Below are positions 23,801 through 32,260 of a stretch of 64,000 nucleotides of DNA, one piece after another. Source of the stretch: Asterias amurensis (lineage: Eukaryota > Echinodermata > Asteroidea > Forcipulatida > Asteriidae); NCBI RefSeq assembly GCF_032118995.1, contig NC_092649.1:30456927-30520926 (forward strand), given 5' to 3'. Made by a program: the position numbers and the translations under genes. Position 1 is the first letter of the stretch. Each line of letters starts with the position of its first letter. The notes below the pieces were generated by a model. It saw nothing but the letters and a program-made list of their open reading frames with translations. It was not told the origin of the DNA and searched no databases.

Positions 23801-26800
23801 CCCTATTTTTGTTGGCGGTTTGTTGTTTTAGTTGCCGGGAGTGTGCAGGTTAATCTTAGACACCGAGGCATGGGGGTTGAGGGCAGACCACGCATTTAGC
23901 AATTTACTTGTGGGTCATTACTTTCGGGTAAATCATTTATAGGGCATCTTTAATATCAGAATGAATGCAGTGACATTGCCGTAGACTGGTTTGTAGCTTC
24001 TTGGAATTGCTAAATTAAAAACTGGGGTAACATTTCTACAATGGTGAGGCAGATCTCTTCAAACCGCCTTCAGATTTTTATTGAATGCAATTCTTAATGT
24101 TGATTCCTGTTGAGAGGATCTTTAAGTTCTCAAAAAATGATAGCCTAAAAAATGGCTTCAAGTATCATAGGATGCATTTAGTTAGTGAAAACTCAATTCG
24201 GTACATGTTCTAGATTATTCTTATAAGAACTGGTCTTGCCGTCTAATAGTGCAGTAGATTAGGAAATGGAGAAGCTTCATTATCAATAAGGCCTTGTCCT
24301 ACTGTTTACCTACTCCTTGAATACTTAAAAACAGAATTCAAATAAATTTTCAGTCACTTGAGTTTTAGAACAGATTCAATCTAAGTAGAGTTTCAAGTAT
24401 GGATTTTGAGTATGGTTGCAAGTACAATGAGAATGGTACTTGTGAAGTACTAAAACACAGGGACTTTGCTGGGTGCTATCTGTCTTTATAAATTTTACAT
24501 TTGTGGCATTATTCTAAAACCTGTTTCTAAACATCTGTCCAAGCAAAAAGCATGTCCCACAAGGTATTATTGTTTCTCCTTTAAAATGATTTTCCTGAAA
24601 AAACTGACTTTCTCAAACTTATTTTTTGTTCACATCTTGAACTTTCACAAAGCGCGTTTTAAAGTCTTGAGATGTTTATCGCCCCGGCCAACATGAAAGC
24701 GGAAGTTTAGCCAGTTTAATTTAGACCTGCCACTAACAGTCCTTAAATTGGCTCGGGACACCACTAGCGTTAAGAGCTACACGGATTACTCATTAACTTT
24801 TCTACTATGACTCTTTGGGCATGCAATGCATCACTGGAATGTATTAAACAGACACCACAAACAACCAACATGCATTGTATTTCAGCAATGTGCTGTATGA
24901 TGAAACAAAAATGTTCAACTGACAATGACTGATTGTACACAAAAATATCAGGTACATTTACAATAACCGGGCAAATATCATCCAAGTGACATTAATAACT
25001 CATTGAATTTGATTTGCCATTGTTGACTTTGTTGTACTTTCAAGTCAGCTAAGCACTCCAGGCATGCACAGCATACTTTATAAACTGTTCAATTGAATCA
25101 AATTTTAAGTGTAGTGGAATAAACATTATTGCTACAAAGCTAAGATCATGTTAGCAATTATTTTCCCAACAGTTTATGATTAAGTAGAGTTGGTTTGATG
25201 AGTGTGCGTGTGTTTTTACGGAACCAAAGAACAATCTGTGTTACATTGAATGCATGTTGTTCATAATCAAATCAAACAGTATTAAACAGTTTTTAATCCG
25301 TTAAGCCATCATACTAGTGTCAACAGACTGTTTGTAAACAAATGTTGTTTACTCCGCTAAAAAAGGATTACAAATCCATTCCCAGTTGAGACCTGGAATA
25401 TCGAGATAAGGAAAATATCAAACTACCCTGGACTGAAAACAAATTCCATGGAATCCTTTCAGAATAAGCACATGGGAATTGTAAACAAATCTCTAGCTGC
25501 AAACAGTAAACAAATCTCTTTGCCTTGGACTATTCTACCTCCATGAACTAATACTGGCTGAAATCATTCATGTCTATGCCAGATGGCTTGATGGGTTGCA
25601 ATTTGTCTGATTGATGGTTCCGACCATTTTAAAGATGTGTTCACCCAAACATTTTTTACATAATATTATGTTCTTTCTGTAAGGGTGTGAGTTGACAGAT
25701 GATTAGCACCTTTATAATTGTTGTTATTATAGGAGGATTGTATTGCATGCAGTCAAGTGCCTCAAGTATTGAAGTTTCCTGAAGATGCAACTCTTCAGAA
25801 TCTCTTAGATCACCTCACAGAGAGTGCTAGCTTGTAAGTATTTATCATGTATTTTTTAAAAATGATTGTCCAAATGAAAAAGTACCTTTAATTAATCTTA
25901 CGAGGCGTAGTGAGTACCACAGCGCTTTACAAGGAAACAGTACAAAGGCACAACATGTATTGGCTTGAGACAGATTGTTCTGAGCAATCAGTCATTGAAA
26001 AGGGAAGTTTCCAGATGTTTCTTGAAAATGTTGAACAGATTTAATGAGGAAGACATTTTAAAAGACATTGGGGGGGGGGGGGAGAGCACCTTTGGAACCA
26101 CTTAGAACCACTAGTAATAGTAAACTATCTAAACCAGAGCAAAGGCCAGCTTGTCCAGAATGGTCTGCTTGATGATGCTGTCTGTTATTTATTGTTTAAT
26201 AAGCGCTAGACTTTGGTAGGCTGAGACGGCTTGTTCCTTAACAGTGATGTTTCGATATTAACGAGGCCCAATTTCATGGCTCTGCTTTTTACCGAAGCAA
26301 AGAATAGGCACCTAGACCAAAAGTATTTCACAGGTTAGCGTGAAATATTTGCTTGTGCGCGTGCCTAGTCCACAATACTAAGCATTCTTCGCTTACACAG
26401 CTAGCGCAATTGACGCTTGCCAGTAAGCCGAGAATGGTGATCGTAAGCACAGAATTCGGCTGTAAGCAGAGCCATGAAATTGGGCCCTGGTCTATACTGC
26501 ATTAACGCTTCCTTATATTGAATGCTTTGCTTAACAGACAGATGAAATCACCAGGAATCACTACAACAGTTAACGGCAAGAATAAGACGCTTTATATGCA
26601 GAACCCTGAAGCCATTCGAATTAGGACAAAGGAAAACCTTCCCAAGAAACTCAAAGGTCAGTTACACCATGAATATTCATGTGAAAGGTCAACCACTTTT
26701 ATTTCCACTAGATACTTATACCAGAGATAATGAAGACATGAACTGTTAACAAACAACTGCATGTACGTACATATTTCAACTCCTTCACCAATGGCTTAAT

Positions 26801-27160
26801 GTCCATTCCGAAATGCAATAACGGTCAAGTGTCTTGCTCAAGGACACAAGTCAGTGCCCTGACCGGGACTCGAACCCACACTGTGCTGATCAGACACCAG
26901 AGCTTGAATCCGGTGCTCTTAACTACTCAGTCACAATATACTACATGTTTAACATGGAGTTTGTTTGGGTGTGTGTATTTATAATGCAGTAAACAATGAT
27001 TGCTTATTTATTGCACATACATTTTGAATTCTTCAACAATTGATTATTGTGGGTTTTTTCTATTTTCTTCCCAGAGCTTGGACTTGAAGAGAAGCAGGAA
27101 TTAATTGTTGCTGACATCACAGCGCCTGCAGCCCTTATCTTCTCTCTGTCTTACAAGTGA
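11814..27160 (+). CDS. UBA3: UBA3, catalytic subunit of NEDD8-activating enzyme
   Basis: 15 coding exons: 11814-11827, 12787-12907, 13687-13767, 14417-14499, 15768-15848, 16131-16174, 16755-16819, 17302-17457, 18383-18485, 19230-19343, 20478-20568, 23564-23645, 25733-25833, 26538-26656, 27075-27160. Phases join cleanly to 446 residues (human 463). With NAE1 the enzyme adenylates NEDD8 and carries it as a thioester before passing it to UBE2M; this drives cullin neddylation. Visible landmarks are the nucleotide-binding GAGGLGC (60-66), [16 protein letters not shown], zinc-site pairs CIEC (204-207) and CIAC (348-351), the catalytic cysteine in PMCTIA (about C221), [10 protein letters not shown], and the C-terminal ubiquitin-fold domain from about 357. 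Exon 5 uses the weak donor GTATCC and exon 14 GTCAGT. Intron 11 hosts an antisense GPCR gene. The stop TGA directly follows the codons for SLSYK. Confidence 0.96.
13440..13640 (-). repeat. tRNA-headed SINE copy (diverged)
   Basis: In UBA3 intron 2. Read on the minus strand it has an A-box-like GTGGCCGAGCAG, a B-box-like GGTTTGAATCC, then the family body ending with the AAGGGGTTGGTCC region. It is strongly diverged from the copy at 49507-49830. Confidence 0.6.
13871..14098. mobile_element. Possible MITE with CTTTTCACACT ends
   Basis: About 228 bp in UBA3 intron 3. The left end is GCACTTTTCACACT and the right end AGTGTGAAAGAGCG, which are imperfect inverted copies. The interior is GC-richer than the intron. 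I saw no clear target duplication. Confidence 0.35.
14695..14860. repeat. Tandem pair of about 75-bp units
   Basis: Two copies sharing CTCCTGGGGCCGAAACGGGT followed by TACCCCCTACA and a GATGTAGGCA block, in UBA3 intron 4. The second copy carries a G9-10 tract. Noncoding. Confidence 0.6.
14919..15500. mobile_element. TTAA-bounded foldback element, 582 bp
   Basis: The termini are TTAAAGTCACCTGGAA and its complement TTCCAGGTGACTTTAA, so TTAA is present at both edges. The interior is largely two inverted arms (about 15050-15175 and 15235-15335) sharing GCGTAGAGTAAACACA and CCAAGTCGTGAGTT. No transposase is present. It lies in UBA3 intron 4. TTAA edges fit piggyBac-type mobilisation, but this is inferred. 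Confidence 0.7.
15570..15718. repeat. Dispersed repeat, AAGGGGCACCAAGGCCAAG family, copy 1
   Basis: It contains AAAGGGCAAGGCCATTTTCA, GGAAACTTTTGAAGGGGCAC and CAAGGCCAAGACCAGGGGCA. Related copies are at 16845-17165 (interrupted) and 35010-35170, with fragments near 3865 and 52005. No coding potential and no visible terminal repeats; class unknown. Confidence 0.65.
15940..16020 (-). repeat. SINE head fragment
   Basis: Minus strand carries the B box GGGTTCGAATC and part of the tRNA-like head; the body is truncated. It lies about 95 bp after UBA3 exon 5. Confidence 0.55.
16845..17165. repeat. AAGGGGCACC-family repeat, copy 2, split by an insertion
   Basis: The left part (AAAGGGCAAGGCCATTTTTT...ACTTCCAT) and the right part (GGAAACTTTTGAAGGGGCAC...) together match 15570-15718. 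Between them, about 16893-17080, lies foreign DNA ending in CAAATAAAATAATAATAATA, like the 3' tail of a LINE or SINE. It is in UBA3 intron 7. Confidence 0.6.
18890..19050 (-). repeat. tRNA-headed SINE copy with intact A box
   Basis: Minus strand reads AGTGTCGTGGCCGAGCGGTT (A-box region typical of Leu/Ser tRNAs), then GTGTGGGTTCAAGCC (B box), then the body with AAGACACTTAACC. It lies in UBA3 intron 9. This is the best-preserved tRNA-like head in the window, but it is not a functional tRNA. Confidence 0.7.
21400..21603 (-). repeat. 102-bp in-frame tandem duplication at the GPCR C-terminus
   Basis: Two copies, offset by exactly 102 bp (34 codons), cover the end of the GPCR coding region and the DNA just after its stop. 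Over about 90 compared bases I count 5 differences: two silent, two replacement, one TGA versus TAA in the terminal codon. The distal copy is in frame with the receptor. Confidence 0.9.
21502..22608 (-). CDS. Class A (rhodopsin-like) GPCR, intronless, nested in UBA3
   Basis: A single-exon frame of 368 residues from ATG to TGA. Seven hydrophobic segments lie at about 32-57, 67-90, 105-130, 148-172, 200-224, 273-295 and 304-324. Family landmarks are GN in TM1 (N49), ADLLG with D77 in TM2, the C106-C184 extracellular disulfide pair, ERY at 132-134 (DRY variant), CWLP at 287-290 and NPLIY at 318-322. NET at 12-14 is a likely N-glycosylation site. The third intracellular loop is Ser/Thr/Gln-rich. 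It should act at the plasma membrane through heterotrimeric G proteins; the overall look is of a peptide-receptor-like orphan, and the ligand cannot be told. It lies antisense in UBA3 intron 11, so the two transcripts overlap. After the TGA, reading continues in frame (CTA first) for 33 codons to a TAA at 21400-21402 and repeats the tail. Confidence 0.93.
   Translation of the reverse strand: MIDVYGNSLSVNETLFMLHRSSLDTMDDTVMQVLGAFSAVIGILGVLGNFVVCVAICRVPDMHTVTNAILCNQAVADLLGSVVLMLFFNIPSSETLPDGFSGWLYCYLWKSESILWMFLLTSAISLMLVTLERYLAIVYPFKYQALLACWWVPGIAITITWIFGVGLSLLIFGLITYSEEEKTCIVSLPPTSKNPLNPFVQATNIISFIAPAWTMLFAYIHISVVLKRSARQTDPVPMSTTESHLHTGAGSSNSTQTNQETKEESLLRARRNVIKTLILVCVAYFICWLPNTITLAANLSGIPYDIATVFAAANSSINPLIYAIKYKRFRDALKTLFGRKSQRIIDYQDNHQRIESLRTITATPTCTP
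26265..26486. mobile_element. MITE with GGCCCAATTTCATGGCTC ends, 222 bp
   Basis: The left end GGCCCAATTTCATGGCTCTG and the right end CAGAGCCATGAAATTGGGCC are a perfect inverted pair. The interior has CGAGAATGGTGATCGTAAGC, also found in TAF3 intron 6. Noncoding. It lies about 50 bp upstream of UBA3 exon 14. Confidence 0.8.
26770..26938 (-). repeat. tRNA-headed SINE copy
   Basis: Minus strand has GTGTGGGTTCGAGTCCC (B box) and the body GTGTCCTTGAGCAAGACACT, in UBA3 intron 14. The A box is partly eroded. Confidence 0.65.
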
Positions 27161-27332
27161 GGAACCAAAACACCCAGCTTTTTCTATGCATCAGTATTTA
27201 TTCATGTTTGTAAAATAATGCAACAATAATGGGAGTGATTTCTTTTACAACACACTAGAATTAATGTAAGAATAACAGAGGGTGTTGTATGCGACAGACT
27301 TGAGACTGTATGTCACTCTTCACTAACAGCTG

Positions 27333-27457
27333 GGGTGGATTTCACAAAGACTTACGATTAACCTTATCTCAAGTTTTACCCGTCCTTACTAAGGAAAAGC
27401 CTTTAGTTTTTAATAACTCCTAAAGAGTCCTGAGGACTTCTTTGTGAAATCAACCCG
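27333..27457. mobile_element. Small MITE, TTTCACAAAG-type ends
   Basis: The left end GGGTGGATTTCACAAAGACT and the right end CTTTGTGAAATCAACCC are inverted copies about 125 bp apart. The same end type appears at 46263-46410. Noncoding. Confidence 0.6.
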
Positions 27458-29869
27458 TGGATTGTTGTGTTATGGATGATTCTGAAATGATTTTATATCA
27501 TTGGTTATGATGCTCTCAGCGATTAACACCATAAACATGCTCAACATTGTGGTTTGTAGCATAAAGCTATGTTGAATGGAACACTTACTTGTGTATTTAA
27601 GTCTTATGGGCCAATTACATTCATGTTTTTGTGCACAATCTTAAGTAAAATGTGTAAAAGTTTGACATTTTATTCTGTTGTAGTTATTTTGCATCTGTGC
27701 AATCATTTCCTATGTAGAATCTATTTGTGTGCATTAGTGCAAAGTGCTTACAGTATGATATAATGTCAGCCCATGCACATTATAAATTAAGACGTGGTAA
27801 GCTTGTAAAGACACAAATGTCGCCTAAAGTGACAGTAACACTAGGAATTTGACACCCAACCCACAACCCAAAAATTTGTAATGTTATCAGGTTCAACACG
27901 CACATATCATTTGAAGCACACACAAAATATGCATGGTCACTTGCAAATGTCAAATTGTTCCTCAACCATGCACATATTTGTCTGCGTCCAGGTTGACTTG
28001 GAACGTTACTGCATAAACAAACAGTAATGCTCTAGCCAATATACTTGCTACATTTTCATGTGCAAAATCAATGGGTGAACATAGAGTGTCATTGAATTAC
28101 AGTCAACATAACTAAATCAAGGATGCACAGCCTAAATCTGACACCCCTCCCCCTGATTCAATGGGTTTGTTAAATCACATATTGGTTTCCACTCTTGAAG
28201 TTACCATCAAGCCATGTTGATACAGTGTGATTGATAACCGAGGCGTGATGCATCTTCCCATGGGTGTAGTTTGTTCCACTCTTGAAGGTCTGTATAAATA
28301 ACATTCACACTGCAGGAATTGGTTTGATTACTTGCAGTATGCCAATTACAACCAGGGTAGAAATATCACGCACTAACGCCACAGACACTTTCTTTTACTT
28401 GTCATCAATTTGTATTGTACTATTTATTGGGGTGCAGTTTAGCATGTAAATTCTACCTCCACGGTCCTACACTAGACTTACACACTTGTTATTTTTGTAC
28501 ATTACGCATAAAAGAACAAGTTACCACGGCAAGGTTCTTCAATGGACCCCTATTTAAACAGCTTTTCTGTGCAGTCATAATAATAATTATAGGGGCCGTT
28601 AAAGACACTCCTAGCACAGGAGAGATGCAGTATCAAGTGGGCCTACAATGAGTCACATAGAGTGACACGCCCATGTTTCGATACCCTGACACCCTTTATG
28701 TATTTCCCAACTCCAACACTAGAGTTGAGAGCACTTGGAGGGGGGGGGGGATTGAAAGAGAGTATTCTCTGTCATGACCATAACCCAGACAAGACCAACT
28801 TGGCTACTTTATTGATGGGGAAAAATAGAAAACAATGATCTTTTGTTTGTTACATTTGAACATGAGAATGTTTACTGCAGCTGTTGTTTGCCATATTTTC
28901 ACAAGCTGCTGGCAGCCCTCGTTTCTAAAGAAAAAAGTCTAATTTATAAACAGAGGGTATGTGTGTGTCTAACGCCTAATGCTACTGAAAACACCAGTTG
29001 ATGATCCATCAATAAATACAAATGTAAATTGAAACAGTGTCTTTTCAGTTTCTAATTTAATCTGAATGTTTGCCCGAGTACAATACGTTTAGATTCTGGC
29101 TTCTGGTTTTTCAGGAAACTTGTAATAAACAAATCCCTGTATAGATGACCAATCAGCGACTTGAAAGAACATTCGCCAGTAGAGCTGACCAGAGTGTCTT
29201 ATGACGTCCTAGAAAACATCATGTTGATAAACATAATGTTAGTTCCAAACAGAAATGAATAAAACCAAATATCGATTGCCCCCACAACAGTACATGATTC
29301 CAGGGTACAATTCGTTATGGCGACTGTATAAGCTAACCAATTGTGCTTTACAAATGGCAAAAATAAGCAGGAACCCTTTCAAAATCTGTACACATGGCAG
29401 TGTATTTTTTAAGCAAAAAAACTTATTTGGTCAGCAGATTTGGTTCATTTTAGACTGCTTGTTTAAACTTTAGCAGCTCTATGAATTTGAAACTTGATTC
29501 CATAAAGCCTGGAAGCAGACAATTCCTGCCAACAGCAAATGACCTGTATCACAGTTTGTATTTCATAACAAGAAGCAAAGCAAACGATATGCTACCTTGC
29601 CAGCAGTCATCTTGTAAGCATATGAGATGACACAACAATGGAAATCCATTATGGATGCCCACACACATTATCAAATAAAAAGCGTCTACTGATTTAATCA
29701 TCAGGTACGCCAAGTTGAAAGACCCTATTAAGTAACACCTTGTAATGGTTTCTTCAGGTAATGTGTTGCAACCTGCAGCAAACCGCACCAACAACACTGG
29801 GGCAAACCCCTTCTCTTAACAATATAAGTACATGTATTGGCGCTTTGACATCAATATGCACAACATACT

Positions 29870-29998
29870 GGACCTACGTCCATAAAAAGCATTTATGGGC
29901 AAGTGTCTTGCCCAAGGACTCAAGTGCAATGACTGGGATTCAAATCCACAATCGGACAACAACATAACTTGAGTCCTGTGCACCAAACAGCTCAACAA
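29870..29998 (-). repeat. SINE head, diverged
   Basis: Minus strand carries GTGGATTTGAATCCCAGTC (eroded B box) followed by TTGGGCAAGACACTTGCC. No intact promoter boxes remain. Confidence 0.55.
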
Positions 29999-30204
29999 GG
30001 AAGACGTGTTTCAGTTTTTGAAACAACATTTTCTTGAACCGTTAAGTAAAAGGAACTAGCATAGAATATCTTAAACTATCTTCTCACATTTTGTGAGAAA
30101 TATGAAAAGGAGTAAATAAAATAATTATTGCAGCCTAAATTCATGAGGATACTTTATAATAATGCAAAATAAGTGTTCATTGTTCTGAATAATTTGTTTG
30201 AATT

Positions 30205-30376
30205 TTAGAACCATTTACATAGACCCTTGTAAGGGTTTCCAAGGTGATGCTGGAGGCACAATCTGTGGTCAACGATGCCACAACACCACGGGGAAGTGTA
30301 TTGCATTTATTTTATGTGAATCACGAAACAAACAGTATCAGTTGTACGTTGTTGCATCCAAAGGACAAGACAATTA
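30205..30376 (+). other. Exon-like open stretch, unknown
   Basis: After a pyrimidine-rich AG (TTTGTTTGAATTTTAG) there is an open frame of about 57 codons ending in TAG. It is cysteine- and glycine-rich (DPCKGFQGDAGGTICGQRCH...). It has no ATG and no matching upstream exon that I can find. It could be a terminal exon of an unseen gene, a decayed exon, or chance. Confidence 0.2.
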
Positions 30377-30511
30377 GAATTACATGTAAAAAGAGAGGTT
30401 TGCAATAACACACATGACACTGTGAAAAAATATCTTTCTCAAGAGCACCGGTGGTTAATGACTTTAGTCAAACTGCAGGCCGATACGCACGCTCAAATTG
30501 TACTTTGAAGG

Positions 30512-31437
30512 TTGATATGCACAAGTTGCAGACTGGTCTGTACGAATTACAGGCCAATTAGCACGGATTGCAGGCTGATAAGCACGAATTATAGGCCGGT
30601 ATGCACAAGTTACAGGCCCATAAGCACAAACTGCAGGCTGGTACGCACGGATTACAGGCCGGTACGCACAAGTGACAGGCCTATTAGCACGGATTGCAGG
30701 CTGATAAGCACAAATTATAGGCCGGTACGCACAAGTTACAGGCCCATAAGCACGAACTGCAGGCTGGTACGCACGGATTACAGGCCGGTACGCACAAGTG
30801 ACAGGCCTATTAGCACGGATTGCAGGCTGATAAGCACAAATTATAGGCCGGTACGCACAAGTTACAGGCCCATAAGCACGAACTGCAGGCTGCTACGCAC
30901 GGATTACAGGCCGGTATGCACAAGTGACAGGCCTATTAGCACGGATTGCAGGCTGATAAGCACGAATTATAGGCCGGTACGCACAAGTTACAGGCCCATA
31001 AGCACAAACTGCAGGCTGGTACGCGTGGATTACAGGCCGGTACGCACAAGTGACAGGCCTATTAGCACGGATTGCAGGCTGATAAGCACGAATTATAGGC
31101 CGGTACGCACAAGTTACAGGCCCATAAGCACGAACTGCAGGCTGCTACGCACGGATTACAGGCCGGTACGCACAAGTGACAGGCCTATTAGCACGAATTG
31201 CAGGCTGGTACGCACGGATTACAGGCCGATTAACACAAGTTACAGGCCCATTAGCACGAATTGCAGGCTGGTATGCACAAGTTACAGGCCTATTAGCACG
31301 AATTGCAGGCTGGTACGCACGGATTACAGGCCCATTAGCACGAATTGCAGGCTGGTACGCACGGATTACAGGCCGATTAACACAAGTTGCAGACTGGTCT
31401 GCACGCACAAAAGGCCGTTAAGCACAAATTGCAGTCA
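30512..31437. repeat. Higher-order minisatellite, 21-bp monomer in 126-bp sets
   Basis: The monomer is about 21 bp, with consensus near GGCCGGTACGCACAAGTTACA. Monomer variants (TTACAGGCC, TTGCAGGCT, TTATAGGCC, GTGACAGGCC) recur in a fixed order of six, giving a 126-bp higher-order unit. This is clearest from 30600 to 31200 and irregular towards the right end. Because 21 is divisible by 3, long open frames run through it; they are by-products of the period. Confidence 0.9.
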
Positions 31438-31934
31438 AACCTCAACAAAATCAAAATGTTATTTAAAATAATTTATTCTGATAGATTTAAGCTCAAATTC
31501 CCAGAAATCATAAAATAAAACCATTTAAAATGCTCTGCAGACTTCACAGAACAGCTTTTAAAAACTATGCATAAAAATCAAGTAAAAACATGCAGAGGAC
31601 CTTGTTTCAATTTCAGGTGCTTCATCTAAACTTGTAAAATTTGGATCCAGAATTCCCCCAGCTTTAAAGAATACCGAGGACAACCCAGGTGTAATTAAAT
31701 TCAGCCCATTCCTCTGAACATGCTTTCTGTTCCACTGCTACATAGAAGTGCATTTATGTCTTGTCTTAATGGACTCTGCAACAATACCCTTACTAAGAGT
31801 TCACAAGGGCAAGGTTCTAAACCCCCTTCTCTTGTTTTGATAAATGTATGTGTACTGGGTTCTTTCCGTGCATCACACAACACACATGATCTAAGGTTTT
31901 ATGTCCTACATGTATCTAAAGGATAAAGCAATCA

Positions 31935-32108
31935 TGGTTATTCAGTATCTTCCTCAAGAACCAGGACTCAAACCAAAACTCTGCCGATCAGAAACACCAC
32001 AACTTGATAAAGGAGACAAGTGTCATACCTGGGACTCGAACCCACACTCGACTGATCAGAAACAGCAGAGCCCGAGCATGGTAAGTTTTACCACTCAGCC
32101 ACAACTTG
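31935..32108 (-). repeat. Two SINE heads in tandem
   Basis: Two tRNA-like head copies follow each other (about 31950-32005 and 32015-32105). The second has a clean B box on the minus strand (GTGTGGGTTCGAGTCCC) and an A-box remnant (GTGGCTGAGTGGT). Confidence 0.6.
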
Positions 32109-32260
32109 CTCTGTGGTTGATAATACTCTGGAAGATTTCAAGGATAATCAAGTACTAAGACTTAATACATATATGTGTTACATCAAAATGGCAGCATAAA
32201 ATAATATGTACACTATGATATACAATTTAATTTGTTAATAATTAGCCAGTGAAGTTGATG

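Larger units (their letters stand above)
27161..32260. other. Convergent intergenic region, UBA3 to TSR2
   Basis: This 5.1 kb separates two 3' ends. It includes the UBA3 3' UTR, a short inverted-repeat element (27333-27457), a SINE (29870-29998), an exon-like open stretch (30205-30376), a higher-order minisatellite (30512-31437) and a doubled SINE head (31935-32108). The rest is AT-rich with no recognisable gene. Confidence 0.6.

Noticed and set aside
30512-31471. 319-codon open frame with 7-residue periodicity
   Set aside because: It follows from the 21-bp monomer. It has no signal sequence, no conserved domain and no splice context.
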